A DNA stretch of 42,694 nt. Source: Pelagibacterales bacterium SAG-MED39. Its GTDB lineage: Bacteria > Pseudomonadota > Alphaproteobacteria > Pelagibacterales > Pelagibacteraceae. The notes below the pieces were generated by a model. The model saw nothing but the letters and a program-made list of their open reading frames with translations. It did not search any database and was not told the DNA's origin. Numbering within the stretch: the stretch's first letter is position 1; each line of letters opens with the position of its first letter. This document shows, in pieces, positions 23,643-32,809 of the stretch. The translations under genes and the position numbers were made by a program. The stretch covers positions 1 to 42,694 of the forward strand of contig JACWEI010000008.1 in assembly GCA_014653625.1 (NCBI GenBank). The letters are read 5' to 3'.

Positions 23643-24584
23643 ATGTCTAATATTTTAATTATTAAACACGGTTCATTAGGAGATATAGCTCAAGCGAGTG
23701 GGGCAATTCAAGATATATCTGAAAATCACAAAAATGATCAAATATATTTACTTACAACAAAACCTTACTTTGATTTGTTTAAGAAAAATCCTTTTATTAA
23801 TGAAGTTATTTTAGACAAAAGATTACCAAGGTATAATTTAATTTATTTATATTTTTTAATGAGAGAAATCAAAAAATATAATTTTACCAAAGTTTATGAT
23901 CTTCAAAATTCATCTAGAACAACTTTTTATAAAAATATTTTATTTCCGAAAGCAAATAAAGAAATATGGTCGAGTTCAATAACGACTTTACCAGATGATG
24001 TTGATAAAGAAAAATTTGATAAACATTCTGTATTAGAAAGATTCGATCACCAATTAAAAAATTCAGGATTACAAACAAATAATACAACTAAACCTGATTT
24101 TAATTGGGCGTGTATTAATATTGATATGATTAAAGATAAATACGAACTAAAAAAGTATATTTTAATTTTTCCATTTTGCTCTCCACATTTAAGTATTAAA
24201 AAATGGCCATTTTACAATGAGCTAATTGAATTAGTTAAAAAAAATTATTCTGATAAATATAAGATTGTGATGACACCTGGTCCAAATGAAATTAAAGATA
24301 CAAAAAATTTTAATGCAGTTTCGATTTTAGATAAAGATAAAGCTTTGAATATATCTCAATTAGCTGGCTTAATAAGAGATAGTTCATTTATTATTGCAAA
24401 TGATACTGGACCAGCACATATGGCAGCTCATCTTGGAGTTAAAGGTTTAACTTTATTTGGTAAACACACAACAGCATATAAAGTAAGTATAGAAAGAGAA
24501 AATTTTAAACCAATACAAGTAAATGATCTTAATAATTTAAGTGCAGAAAAAGTTTTTGAGCATACCGAAAAATTTCTTAAATAA
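23643..24584 (+). CDS. GT9-family glycosyltransferase (heptosyltransferase-like)
   Basis: 313 residues. GT-B fold of the WaaC/WaaF family: ILIIKHGSLGDIAQASGAI at the start, IYLLTTKPYFDLFKKNPFI, and the C-terminal donor-site motif IIANDTGPAHMAAHLGVKG followed by LTLFGKHTT. It would add a heptose or related sugar to the lipid A core or another lipid-linked glycan at the inner membrane. Convergent with, and overlapping by 8 bases, a GT4 gene. Confidence 0.88.
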   Translation: MSNILIIKHGSLGDIAQASGAIQDISENHKNDQIYLLTTKPYFDLFKKNPFINEVILDKRLPRYNLIYLYFLMREIKKYNFTKVYDLQNSSRTTFYKNILFPKANKEIWSSSITTLPDDVDKEKFDKHSVLERFDHQLKNSGLQTNNTTKPDFNWACINIDMIKDKYELKKYILIFPFCSPHLSIKKWPFYNELIELVKKNYSDKYKIVMTPGPNEIKDTKNFNAVSILDKDKALNISQLAGLIRDSSFIIANDTGPAHMAAHLGVKGLTLFGKHTTAYKVSIERENFKPIQVNDLNNLSAEKVFEHTEKFLK

Positions 24585-25656
24585 TTTTCTTATATTTTTC
24601 TATTACTTTTGACCACTCAAAGTTTGAAACAAATTCTTTAGCATTTTTTCCTAAAACCGAAAATCGTTTATTTTCAATCATATAATTTAATGATGAATAA
24701 ACTTCATCCAAGTTATTACCATCACAAATTAAACCAGTGTGGTCATGTTTAATAGCGTCAGGAGCCCCTCCATCTTTTCCACCAAGAGACGGCACTCCAT
24801 ATTGAGCTGCCTCTAAATATACAATTCCAAAACCTTCAATTGATTTATTATGAATTATTGAAGGCATTACAAATATATCAGATTTAGCAAGTAATGCATT
24901 TTTCAAATTAAAACTAATTTCTTTAAAGAACATGACTTGAGACTCTAAGTTTAATTCTTTCACCAGTTTTTTAATATTTTCTTCTTCCTCACCTCCACCG
25001 ATACATATGTAAACTATATTGGGATAAACTTGTTTTAAATTTCTTAAAGCCATAATAACTTTTTCATGATTTTTTCTTTTATCTAACCTTGAAACTGTAA
25101 TTAATCTTGGAGATTTTATCTTAAGTAAACTTTCAACTTGTTGAATAGATTTTTTATCAAGATTTTCTACTGGATTTACACCTGGATTTATTACAGTTAT
25201 CTTATCCGCATTAACTCCACAATCTATGGCTAAATTTTTTGTAAATTCAGAATTAGAAATAACTTTTTCAACATTATTTAAAACTTTTAAGATTCTTTTA
25301 TTAATTAGACTACCTTTTTTGTGGTTAATTTCTTTAGAGTGAATTAAACAATATTTTTTTGTATTAGATTTAATTAGTTCAAGACTTTTCCAATGATCTG
25401 CGATAATTCCTTTAACTTTATTTTCTTTAATAAATTCATCTACTAAAGCTGCTTTTCTATATTTTCTTAAAAATTTGATTCCCCCAATTCTCTCAATCGA
25501 AAAAGATGAATTTCTATCAAATTCTTTATGAGTCTCATGAAAATCTGCAAAAACTTTAATTAATAAATTTTTAGAAAGCTCGTTAGTTAAACCCCACATT
25601 AAACTTTGCATTCCTCCTAGTTCAGGTGGAAAACTTCTAGTAACTATTAAATGCAT
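24577..25656 (-). CDS. GT4-family glycosyltransferase
   Basis: 359 residues. N-terminal acceptor domain beginning MHLIVTRSFPPELGGMQSL, with the GT4 donor domain after about residue 180: LITVSRLDKRKNHEKVI and the E-x7-E motif in SIEGFGIVYLEAAQYGVPSL with GAPDAI following. A retaining glycosyltransferase of the WaaG/PimB type, probably for surface polysaccharide or glycolipid. Its start codon touches the stop of the upstream thioredoxin-like gene on the same strand (position 25656). Confidence 0.9.
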   Translation of the reverse strand: MHLIVTRSFPPELGGMQSLMWGLTNELSKNLLIKVFADFHETHKEFDRNSSFSIERIGGIKFLRKYRKAALVDEFIKENKVKGIIADHWKSLELIKSNTKKYCLIHSKEINHKKGSLINKRILKVLNNVEKVISNSEFTKNLAIDCGVNADKITVINPGVNPVENLDKKSIQQVESLLKIKSPRLITVSRLDKRKNHEKVIMALRNLKQVYPNIVYICIGGGEEEENIKKLVKELNLESQVMFFKEISFNLKNALLAKSDIFVMPSIIHNKSIEGFGIVYLEAAQYGVPSLGGKDGGAPDAIKHDHTGLICDGNNLDEVYSSLNYMIENKRFSVLGKNAKEFVSNFEWSKVIEKYKKII

Positions 25657-26210
25657 TAATTATTTTTCCATTTAATACCACAGCCAGCACTTGGTATTTG
25701 ACTTTCTGGTCCTTTTCCAGTTTCAGCTATTTGTTTCATAGCTTTAAATAGATCACTTTCTCCACCTCTAATTGGAACTAAATTTTTAAGCTCTCTTAAT
25801 CTACCTCTGTATTGAAGTTCTAAATCTTTATTATAACCAAAAAAATCTGGTGTACATACTGCATCATATGTTTTTGCAATTTCTTGTGTTTCATCTACAA
25901 GATAAGGAAAACTAAATTGATTTTTTTTTGAAAATTGAATCATGTTTTCAAATGAGTCTTCAGGATAATTTTCTGCATCATTAGCACAAATAGCTACTGA
26001 ATTTATACCATTTTTTTTCAATTCATTACAATCTTCAACAATATCTTTTGTAACAGCTTTGACATAAGGACAATGATTACAGATAAACATAATTAGAGTT
26101 CCATTTTCACCTTTTACATCATTTAATGATAATATTTTATTGTCTGTTGATTTAAGCTTAAAGTCATGAGCCTTTTGGCCGAAATCACATATTGGAGTTT
26201 GAATTGGCAT
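25656..26210 (-). CDS. thioredoxin-fold protein (AhpC/TSA superfamily)
   Basis: 184 residues. A thioredoxin-like fold with the redox pair Cys44-x2-Cys47 (CNHCPYV), an insert DAENYPEDSFENM, VDETQEIAKTYDAVCTPDFF with the cis-Pro region, and a C-terminal SAGCGIKWK that is characteristic of this cytoplasmic family. No signal peptide. Probably a thiol-disulfide reductase or peroxidase-like protein. Twenty bases separate its start from the divergent gamma-carbonic-anhydrase-like gene. Confidence 0.85.
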   Translation of the reverse strand: MPIQTPICDFGQKAHDFKLKSTDNKILSLNDVKGENGTLIMFICNHCPYVKAVTKDIVEDCNELKKNGINSVAICANDAENYPEDSFENMIQFSKKNQFSFPYLVDETQEIAKTYDAVCTPDFFGYNKDLELQYRGRLRELKNLVPIRGGESDLFKAMKQIAETGKGPESQIPSAGCGIKWKNN

Positions 26211-26230
26211 AATGTAATATTATATAAATT

Positions 26231-26743
26231 ATGTTTTACGATTTAAAAGATAAAAAACCAAAAAACTCTGGCGAAAACTGGGTGGCACCAAATGCAACCA
26301 TAATAGGTGATGTAACTTTGGAGAAAAACTCAAGTATTTGGTTTAATGCCGTATTAAGAGGTGATGTAGAAAATATTTATGTTGGTGAAGGATCTAATGT
26401 TCAGGATGGAAGTGTTTTACACACAGATCCTGGTTATCCCTTAAAAATTGGTAAAGATGTAACTATAGGTCATATGGTTATGCTTCATGGGTGCACGATT
26501 GGAGATAATAGTCTAATTGGAATCGGTGCAGTTATACTTAATAACGCCAAGATTGGAAAAAATTGTATCATAGGAGCAAAAGCCTTAATTACAGAAAATA
26601 AAGTAATTCCAGATAATTCATTAGTGGTTGGTTCTCCAGGTAAAGTTGTAAGGGAAATCACAGAAGAGGAAAAGCAAGCAGTTTGGGAAAACACAAAACA
26701 CTATCAAGACAATTGGAAAAAATACTCTAAATCAATTTTTTAG
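26231..26743 (+). CDS. gamma-carbonic anhydrase family protein
   Basis: 170 residues of left-handed beta-helix hexapeptide repeats (for example VTLEKNSSIWFNAVLRGD, TIGDNSLIGIGAVILNNAKI). The three zinc-ligand His are in place: His64, His81 and His86 (VLHTD, GHMVMLHGC). Relatives YrdA, PaaY and CaiE show weak or no carbonic anhydrase activity or act as thioesterases, so the catalytic role is open. The stop shares TTAG with the convergent flavoprotein gene (26740-26743). Confidence 0.9.
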   Translation: MFYDLKDKKPKNSGENWVAPNATIIGDVTLEKNSSIWFNAVLRGDVENIYVGEGSNVQDGSVLHTDPGYPLKIGKDVTIGHMVMLHGCTIGDNSLIGIGAVILNNAKIGKNCIIGAKALITENKVIPDNSLVVGSPGKVVREITEEEKQAVWENTKHYQDNWKKYSKSIF

Positions 26744-27339
26744 GGAACTAACCAAGCATTTTTATTAGTATCAAAATCAAACTTTGCTCTTCGATGTCCT
26801 TTGGCTGCAAGATAAAGCCATTCAATAGATCTAATTTGACATTTAATAACAGTAAAGTTTTTATAGCCTTTCTCACTTTGTTCCATTGTGTAATCAAAAT
26901 CCTCTAATTTAGATATCATTCCAGAAGTTGGATTATCTGATGCAGTGCCTGGAGGGCTATCGGTTAAATAACAACGTCTGCTTATGTGTTGAGTTTTTTT
27001 CCAAGATTCTTCTGTTGTAGAATTTTGATTATTTACTTCGCACTCTACTTTTACTCTTAATTGTATCTTTTCTTCTTTGTCGTAGAAAACTAGTGAGGCA
27101 TTCTTATTTTTTTTTAAAATATCTACTTTTGGGGATCTCAAATCGGTATGAAATTGTAATAGATTATTTGCTCTATCTGATTTACGTAAAACAACTATTC
27201 TACCATCTACTTCATCTTGGTAGGCACAAATAAAAACAGGAATTCTAAATGATGAACCTCTATTAGTCACAGCATCATCCAGCATTGACCAATACTTATT
27301 TTGAATTTCTTCTAAGCTTTCATAGTATGCTGGCTGCAT
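26740..27339 (-). CDS. pyridoxamine 5'-phosphate oxidase-like FMN-binding protein
   Basis: 199 residues. The split-barrel flavin fold is suggested by RIPVFICAYQDEVDGRIVVL, SDRANNLLQFHTDLRSPKV (phosphate-binding Arg/Ser), NASLVFYDKEEKIQLRVK and a C-terminal IEWLYLAAKGHRRAKF. It resembles the Alr4036/PPOX subgroup rather than classical PdxH. It may oxidise pyridoxine phosphate or bind FMN/F420-like cofactors for another reaction. It lies 6 bases downstream of the beta-hydroxyacid dehydrogenase on the same strand, so they are probably co-transcribed. Confidence 0.75.
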   Translation of the reverse strand: MQPAYYESLEEIQNKYWSMLDDAVTNRGSSFRIPVFICAYQDEVDGRIVVLRKSDRANNLLQFHTDLRSPKVDILKKNKNASLVFYDKEEKIQLRVKVECEVNNQNSTTEESWKKTQHISRRCYLTDSPPGTASDNPTSGMISKLEDFDYTMEQSEKGYKNFTVIKCQIRSIEWLYLAAKGHRRAKFDFDTNKNAWLVP

Positions 27340-27345
27340 ACGAGT

Positions 27346-28215
27346 CTACTTTCTAAATCTTTTGATTAGGCTAGATGTATCCCAACGATTTCCACCCATA
27401 CCCTGAACTTCACCGTAATATTTATCGACTAATTCAGTTACAGGTAAAAGTGAACCGTTATTTTTAGCTTCTTCCATTGCGATCTTTAAATCTTTTCTCA
27501 TCCAATCTACTGCAAAACCAAAATCAAACTTATCATCAATCATAGTTTTGTATCTATTTTCCATCTGCCAGGATTGAGCAGCACCTTTTGAAATTACTTC
27601 AATAACATCTTCCATGTTTAATCCAGCTTTCATTCCAAAATTTATAGCTTCAGATAAACCTTGAACTAATCCTGCAATACAAATTTGGTTTACCATTTTG
27701 GCTAGCTGTCCATTACCTGGACCACCTAGTAATTTCATTTTTTTACTGTAACAATCTATTTTATCTTTTGCTTTGTCAAAGTCAGCTTGATCTCCACCAA
27801 TCATAACAGTAAGAGCACCATTTTCTGCACCAGCTTGTCCACCAGATACAGGGGCATCTAAAGAACCAAAACCATTTTTTTTTGCATACTCATAAATTTC
27901 TCTAGCTATTGTTGCAGAGGCAGTAGTATTATCTACATAAACAGATCCTTTTTTAATAGTTTTAAAAATACCATTGTCACCAAAAGTAACTTCTCTTAAA
28001 TCATTGTCGTTTCCAACACAGGTAAAAATATATTCAGCATCTTTTGCAGCTTCAGCAGGTGTTTCAGCTATTTTACCTTTATATTCACTCACCCATTTTT
28101 CAGCTTTAGATTTAGTTCTATTAAAAACAGTTACATTGTGTCCAGCTTTTGATATATAACCAGCCATTGGGTAGCCCATTACCCCAAGACCTATGAAAGC
28201 AACATTACAAGTCAT
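27346..28215 (-). CDS. beta-hydroxyacid dehydrogenase family NAD(P)-dependent oxidoreductase
   Basis: 289 residues, the size of 3-hydroxyisobutyrate dehydrogenase and tartronate semialdehyde reductase (GarR/GlxR). Dinucleotide site FIGLGVMGYPMAGYI at the start, substrate motif LDAPVSGGQAGAENGALTVM, and catalytic Lys in GNGQLAKMVNQI. Substrate not determinable: 3-hydroxyisobutyrate or tartronate semialdehyde are the leading options, the latter fitting glyoxylate metabolism. The start codon is only 11 bases from that of the divergent MFS gene. Confidence 0.88.
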   Translation of the reverse strand: MTCNVAFIGLGVMGYPMAGYISKAGHNVTVFNRTKSKAEKWVSEYKGKIAETPAEAAKDAEYIFTCVGNDNDLREVTFGDNGIFKTIKKGSVYVDNTTASATIAREIYEYAKKNGFGSLDAPVSGGQAGAENGALTVMIGGDQADFDKAKDKIDCYSKKMKLLGGPGNGQLAKMVNQICIAGLVQGLSEAINFGMKAGLNMEDVIEVISKGAAQSWQMENRYKTMIDDKFDFGFAVDWMRKDLKIAMEEAKNNGSLLPVTELVDKYYGEVQGMGGNRWDTSSLIKRFRK

Positions 28216-28226
28216 AAATTTTTTAT

Positions 28227-29435
28227 ATGTTTAAGAGTTTAAGTTTAAAAGTAATTATATTTGGTTTTATATTTACATTTTTTTCAAGTTTTGGACAGAG
28301 TTTTTTTCTTGGTCTATTTAATTCAAGTATACGTGACACACTTTCTATTACACAGGGACAATTTGGATCAATTTATGCAACTGCAACATTACTAAGTAGC
28401 TTTCTTTTAATATGGGTAGGAAAAAAAATTGATGATATCAATATTTTCAAGTTTGCATTTTTTGTAACATTACTTCTTTCTTTTTCATGTTTTTTCTTTT
28501 CTAAAATATCCTCTATTACATTTTTATTTGTAGCTATATTTCTAATGAGATTTTCAGGGCAGGGGATGATGTCTCATACTGCTACAACTACTATCTCAAG
28601 ATATTTTACAAGATCTAGAGGAAAGGCCTTAAGTACAGCTTGGTTTGGTCTTTCAACAGCAGAATTTGTTTTACCTGTTCTTATAATCTATTTATTAACT
28701 ATTTTAACTTGGCAAAGTATTTGGATTTCTATTTCTTTTTTAGTTATAATATTTCTACCAATAACTTCTTTTTTTTTAGCTAGAAATTTGAATTTTGACT
28801 CAAGAGAAGAAACAAAAGAGAATGAATTTAAAGAAAAAGATATTAAACAATGGAAAAGAATAGAAGTTATAAAAGATTATAGATTTTATATTGTTTGTTT
28901 AAATATGCTGGCTATGCCATGGATTGCCACTGGAGTATTTGTTTATCAATCTTTTATTACTGAAGCTAAAGATTGGGGCACATTTATTATTGCACAATCT
29001 TTTATGGTTTATTCAATATTGTCTGTAATAACTTTGTTAGTATCAGGTTTTTTAATTGATAAGTTTACAAGTAGAAAATTGTTAATTTTTATGAATATTC
29101 CTTTAATGTTTTCTACTTTAGTTTTGATTTTGTTTGATACAACTATAACTTCATTTATTTTTCTAGGACTAATCGGTGTATCTAATGGACTTGCGAATGT
29201 TTTAGGCTCTTCTACATGGGCTGAAATCTATGGTGTAAAACATATTGGATCTATTAAGGCTTTAACTGGAGCCCTGATGGTTTTTTCTACTGCTTTTGGG
29301 ACGGCTTTATTTGGCTTTTTGATTGATCAAGGGTATTCTATAGAACAAATTGCTTTAGTATCTTTTCTTTATATCTTAGCATCAACTATTTTACTCTTTT
29401 TCTCAAGAAATAAGCTTAATCCAGAATATATTTAA
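28227..29435 (+). CDS. major facilitator superfamily (MFS) transporter
   Basis: 402 residues with 12 predicted membrane segments. The segment 2-3 loop has the MFS motif-A-like LIWVGKKIDD, and the N-terminal half contains FLMRFSGQGMMSHTATTTIS and RGKALSTAWFGLS. Charged central loop around residues 190-210 (REETKENEFKEKDIKQWKR). Substrate unknown; the best-fitting relatives are monocarboxylate/oxalate-type carriers, but this is by eye. It starts 11 bases from the divergent dehydrogenase and could move that enzyme's substrate. Confidence 0.85.
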   Translation: MFKSLSLKVIIFGFIFTFFSSFGQSFFLGLFNSSIRDTLSITQGQFGSIYATATLLSSFLLIWVGKKIDDINIFKFAFFVTLLLSFSCFFFSKISSITFLFVAIFLMRFSGQGMMSHTATTTISRYFTRSRGKALSTAWFGLSTAEFVLPVLIIYLLTILTWQSIWISISFLVIIFLPITSFFLARNLNFDSREETKENEFKEKDIKQWKRIEVIKDYRFYIVCLNMLAMPWIATGVFVYQSFITEAKDWGTFIIAQSFMVYSILSVITLLVSGFLIDKFTSRKLLIFMNIPLMFSTLVLILFDTTITSFIFLGLIGVSNGLANVLGSSTWAEIYGVKHIGSIKALTGALMVFSTAFGTALFGFLIDQGYSIEQIALVSFLYILASTILLFFSRNKLNPEYI

Positions 29436-29479
29436 AAAATCTCCTTGATTTTTCAAACGTCACTCTATAGATACTGCGC

Positions 29480-30019
29480 ATGGCAAGAGTTACTGTAGAA
29501 GATTGTATAGATAAAGTAGATAGCCCTTATGAATTAGTTCTAGTTGCCAAAGAAAGAGCAACACAATTAAATTCTGGATTAGAGCCCACTTTAAATAGAG
29601 ACGATGATAAAAATACAGTTATCTCATTAAGAGAAATTGCCGAAGAAAATATTAAGGTACCAGATTTGACTGAGAGTGCTATTTATAAACTTAGGAAACA
29701 TGTTGAGCAAGTTGATGATAATGCTGAAGATGATGAAGATATTGGAGATGATTTTGAAAGTTTATATAAGGGTGAAATTTCAAAAAGTGGTGCACCTATT
29801 CTACCATCAAAAAGAGCAAGAAAAGCTCCTGAAAAAATTCAAGTTTCTAAAGAAGATTTAGCTGAGCTATCTGAAACTGCTAAACCAGATGTTGAAAACT
29901 CTGTAGGTGAAGAAACTGAAGCTGAGGAAGAAGGAGATCTTTCTTTAGACCAGGTAACAGAAGCTGAAGAACAAGCTACTGAAGCAGTTTCTAATGATAG
30001 CGAAACAAATAACAATTAA
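29480..30019 (+). CDS. rpoZ: RNA polymerase omega subunit with long acidic C-terminal tail
   Basis: 179 residues. The first about 65 are the omega domain: [48 protein letters not shown]. Omega helps assemble and stabilise RNA polymerase by holding beta-prime. The remaining about 110 residues are an Asp/Glu-rich, apparently disordered extension (for example [15 protein letters not shown] and [12 protein letters not shown]) with a small basic patch [10 protein letters not shown]. The usual alphaproteobacterial protein is about 110-135 residues, so this tail is long. The stop shares TTAA with the convergent CoA-transferase gene. No relA/spoT follows. Confidence 0.92.
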   Translation: MARVTVEDCIDKVDSPYELVLVAKERATQLNSGLEPTLNRDDDKNTVISLREIAEENIKVPDLTESAIYKLRKHVEQVDDNAEDDEDIGDDFESLYKGEISKSGAPILPSKRARKAPEKIQVSKEDLAELSETAKPDVENSVGEETEAEEEGDLSLDQVTEAEEQATEAVSNDSETNNN

Positions 30020-31158
30020 GTAAATTCTTTTATAATCTTTTCTCTGTGTTCATCTAAATCAGGAATATCACCTCTTGTTTTTTCATCTCTATAAGAAGAC
30101 ATTTTGATGGGATTACCAGCTAATTTAAAATCACCAATCACTTTATGATAGGCTTTTACAATCATATTTCTTGACTCAACTTGAGGATTTTCAACAGCCT
30201 CTTTGATATTAAATATTGGACCACAAGGTATCTTTTCTTTTTCCATATCATTGACCCACTCACTTGTGCTTTTTAAAGATAACTTATTTTCAAGAATTTT
30301 TTTTAGATCCTCCATATTCTTAGATCTTGATGAGTTATTAGAAAATTTAATATCTTTATTAATTTCAGGCATTTTTAAAAGATTACAAAGTTTTTCAAAT
30401 AATTTATCATTACCAGCAGCTATAATGATATGACTATCTTTTGTTTTAAAAGCTTCAAAAGGTGCAATCGATGGATGACGAGATCCCATAGGTTTTGGAA
30501 TTTCATTCTTGGCAAGATAACGGGCTATTGCATTTTCTAAAATAGCAATTTGACAGTCCAACATTGAAACATCAATATACATTCCTTTCCCAGTTTTTTG
30601 TCTATCGTATAAAGCTGCGTTAATTCCTATAGCTGTAAATAAACCTGCAGTAATATCTCCAATTGATGTCCCAACTCTTGTTGGTTCAGAATTGGGTTGA
30701 CCAGTTACACTCATCAGACCACCCATTCCTTGTACCACCATATCATATGCTGGCAATTCTTTTAATGGACCTGTTTGTCCAAAACCTGAAGCCGAAGCAT
30801 AAATTAGTTTTGGATATTTTTTACTTATATCTTTCCAGCCATAGCCCCATTTTTCTAATGTACCTGGTTTAAAATTTTCTACAAAAATATCAGCTTTAGA
30901 TAAAATTTTATCAAAAATTTTTTTGTCGTCATCATTTTTTAAATTAAGAGCAATACTTTCTTTTCCTCGATTTAAAGACATAAAGTAAGCTGAATAATCT
31001 TTGATAAAGGGACCAAATTTTCTAGAGTCATCTCCAATTTCAGGTGCCTCGACCTTGATAACTCTTGCCCCAAGATCTGAAAGTATCATAGTGCAGTACG
31101 GACCTACAAGTACCCTTGTTAAGTCAACAACTAAAAGGTTTTTTAAAGGTCCATCCAT
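30016..31158 (-). CDS. class III CoA-transferase (CaiB/BaiF family)
   Basis: 380 residues. [22 protein letters not shown] at the N-terminus, [50 protein letters not shown] and [13 protein letters not shown], where the Asp is the expected CoA-thioester catalytic residue (as in formyl-CoA transferase). It moves CoA between carboxylic acids; the partner acids cannot be deduced. It is divergent from the TRAP operon (96 bases between starts), so the TRAP solute, an organic acid, may be its substrate. Confidence 0.9.
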   Translation of the reverse strand: MDGPLKNLLVVDLTRVLVGPYCTMILSDLGARVIKVEAPEIGDDSRKFGPFIKDYSAYFMSLNRGKESIALNLKNDDDKKIFDKILSKADIFVENFKPGTLEKWGYGWKDISKKYPKLIYASASGFGQTGPLKELPAYDMVVQGMGGLMSVTGQPNSEPTRVGTSIGDITAGLFTAIGINAALYDRQKTGKGMYIDVSMLDCQIAILENAIARYLAKNEIPKPMGSRHPSIAPFEAFKTKDSHIIIAAGNDKLFEKLCNLLKMPEINKDIKFSNNSSRSKNMEDLKKILENKLSLKSTSEWVNDMEKEKIPCGPIFNIKEAVENPQVESRNMIVKAYHKVIGDFKLAGNPIKMSSYRDEKTRGDIPDLDEHREKIIKEFT

Positions 31159-31190
31159 AGATATATTTTTAATTTAATTTTTTTGACGTC

Positions 31191-31219
31191 TTGACTCTTA
31201 TTAATAACTTCATTTTAAT
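31191..31219 (+). promoter_or_regulatory. predicted promoter of the TRAP transporter operon
   Basis: TTGACT (31191-31196), a 17-base spacer and TTTAAT (31214-31219) make a good sigma-70-type match, which would start RNA near 31226. A ribosome site AGAGGGA at 31241-31247 then lies 7 bases before ATG 31255. Position and spacing are convincing, but AT-rich DNA yields such matches by chance. Confidence 0.5.
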
Positions 31220-31254
31220 TGAATTATTATAAATAACAATAGAGGGAAATAATA

Positions 31255-32265
31255 ATGTTAAAAAAAATATCTTTATATTTAACTTCATTAGTTTTTGTTT
31301 TCACAACTGTTGGTTCGGCTTTTGCTGTTACATTAAAAGCTAGTCACCAATGGCCAGGAACTCCAAGGGCTGATGGATCATATGACCCACGTCACGAAAT
31401 GGTACAAATCATTGCTGACGAGGTTAAAAAAGCTAATGTCGATATTGATATTAGAATTTATCCAGCAAAATCTTTGTATAAACCAAAAGAACAGTGGAAA
31501 CCAATGACAACTGGTCAATTGGATATCTCTGCTTTTCCACTTGGATATGCATCTAAATTTCATCCTGAATTCAGTGCAACATTGATGCCAGGAACAGTGA
31601 AAAATCATGATCATGCTTTGAGATTTAATAAATCTCCTATGATGACAGAGATTAAAAAAATAATTAATGATGCTGGTGTCGTTGTTTTATCTGATGCTTG
31701 GTTAGGTGGAGGTTTTGCTTCTAAAACTAAGTGTATTAGAAATCCAAATGATGTTAAAGGACAAGTAATGAGAGCAGCCGGAAAAGCATTTAACCAAATG
31801 CTAGAAGCTGCAGGAGCTGGTATTCAAAGTATGCCATCATCTGAAATCTATACTGGTCTTCAAACTGGGGTATTAACAGGTGCCAATACAAGTTCAGGAA
31901 GTTTTGTAAGTTACAAAATTTATGAACAAGTTAAATGTGCTACACCTCCAGGAAAATTTGGATTATGGTTTATGTATGAGCCTATTCTTATGTCTAAAAA
32001 ATCATTTGATGCTTTAAGTTCGAAACAACAAAAAGCTCTTATGAAAGCAGGGAAAGTAGCTGAGAAATACATGACTGAACAAGTAGCTAATCTTGATAAG
32101 AAATTTGAAGATGCTTATAAAGCTGCTGGTGTTGAGTTAGTGTACATGACAGCCAAAGATCATGCAGCATGGATAGAAATTGCTAAAAAATCATCCCATA
32201 AAGCATTTGCTGAACAAGTTCCAGGTGGTGCTAAACTTATGGAAATGGCTTTAGCAGTTAAATAA
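31255..32265 (+). CDS. TRAP transporter substrate-binding protein (DctP family)
   Basis: 336 residues with a signal peptide (cut near SAFA-VTLKASHQW). DctP family features: IRIYPAKSLYKPKEQW, the conserved Arg in GQVMRAAGKAFNQML that binds the solute's carboxylate, and SEIYTGLQTGVLTGANTS. It binds an organic acid or similar anion in the periplasm; the exact ligand is unknown. It has a good ribosome site and is followed by a terminator-like hairpin, so it is likely expressed above its membrane partners. Confidence 0.93.
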   Translation: MLKKISLYLTSLVFVFTTVGSAFAVTLKASHQWPGTPRADGSYDPRHEMVQIIADEVKKANVDIDIRIYPAKSLYKPKEQWKPMTTGQLDISAFPLGYASKFHPEFSATLMPGTVKNHDHALRFNKSPMMTEIKKIINDAGVVVLSDAWLGGGFASKTKCIRNPNDVKGQVMRAAGKAFNQMLEAAGAGIQSMPSSEIYTGLQTGVLTGANTSSGSFVSYKIYEQVKCATPPGKFGLWFMYEPILMSKKSFDALSSKQQKALMKAGKVAEKYMTEQVANLDKKFEDAYKAAGVELVYMTAKDHAAWIEIAKKSSHKAFAEQVPGGAKLMEMALAVK

Positions 32266-32279
32266 ATTAATATATAAAG

Positions 32280-32314
32280 AACCCCTGTTTATTTTGTAAA
32301 CAGGGGTTTTTTTT
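32280..32314 (+). terminator. terminator-like hairpin between dctP- and dctQ-type genes
   Basis: AACCCCTGTTTA (32280-32291) pairs perfectly with TAAACAGGGGTT (32297-32308) around a 5-base loop, and eight T occupy 32307-32314. This is a textbook intrinsic terminator, the best one in the window. The permease ATG is the very next base (32315). Partial read-through would let the binding protein exceed the permease, as needed for a TRAP system. The permease gene has no separate ribosome site visible after it. Confidence 0.9.
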
Positions 32315-32809
32315 ATGAAAAAAAGATACTACAAATTTTGTGATCTAATAGCCCAATGGTGTGGAGCTTTTGCTGTGACAGCATTACTTCTATCAATTTT
32401 AATAATCGTTGAATTAGTTTTTGAGAGATATTTTTTTCAAAGAGCTATTACTTGGCAAACAGAATTAGTAACCATGTTACTTGTTGCCTCAACATTTATT
32501 GGAAGTGCTTATGTTTTAAGTGAAAAAGCTCATGTAAGTATGGAATGGATCTATGATTTTCTGTCTCAAAAAAACATTATTAGACTAAAAATTTTTACGT
32601 CTTTTTTAAGCTTATTGTTTTTTTTAATTTTATTTTATTTTGGTTTCTTAATGGTAGAGGAGGCTTTTACAAAGAGTTATACAACTGGAACTGTATGGGA
32701 TCCTCCATTGTGGGTACCATATTCTTCTATGATGATAGGTGCAGCCTTAATGATACTTCAGTATTTTGCTGAAATCATGAAATTAATTGATGAAAAGGAT
32801 CAAAACTAA
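32315..32809 (+). CDS. TRAP transporter small permease (DctQ family)
   Basis: 164 residues with four membrane segments and the DctQ pattern FFQRAITWQTELVTMLLVAS, followed by a polar C-terminus. It forms the small membrane subunit that supports DctM. The start ATG directly follows the T tract of the terminator-like hairpin, so its mRNA leader is unusual. It overlaps the next gene by one base (TAATG). Confidence 0.9.
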   Translation: MKKRYYKFCDLIAQWCGAFAVTALLLSILIIVELVFERYFFQRAITWQTELVTMLLVASTFIGSAYVLSEKAHVSMEWIYDFLSQKNIIRLKIFTSFLSLLFFLILFYFGFLMVEEAFTKSYTTGTVWDPPLWVPYSSMMIGAALMILQYFAEIMKLIDEKDQN

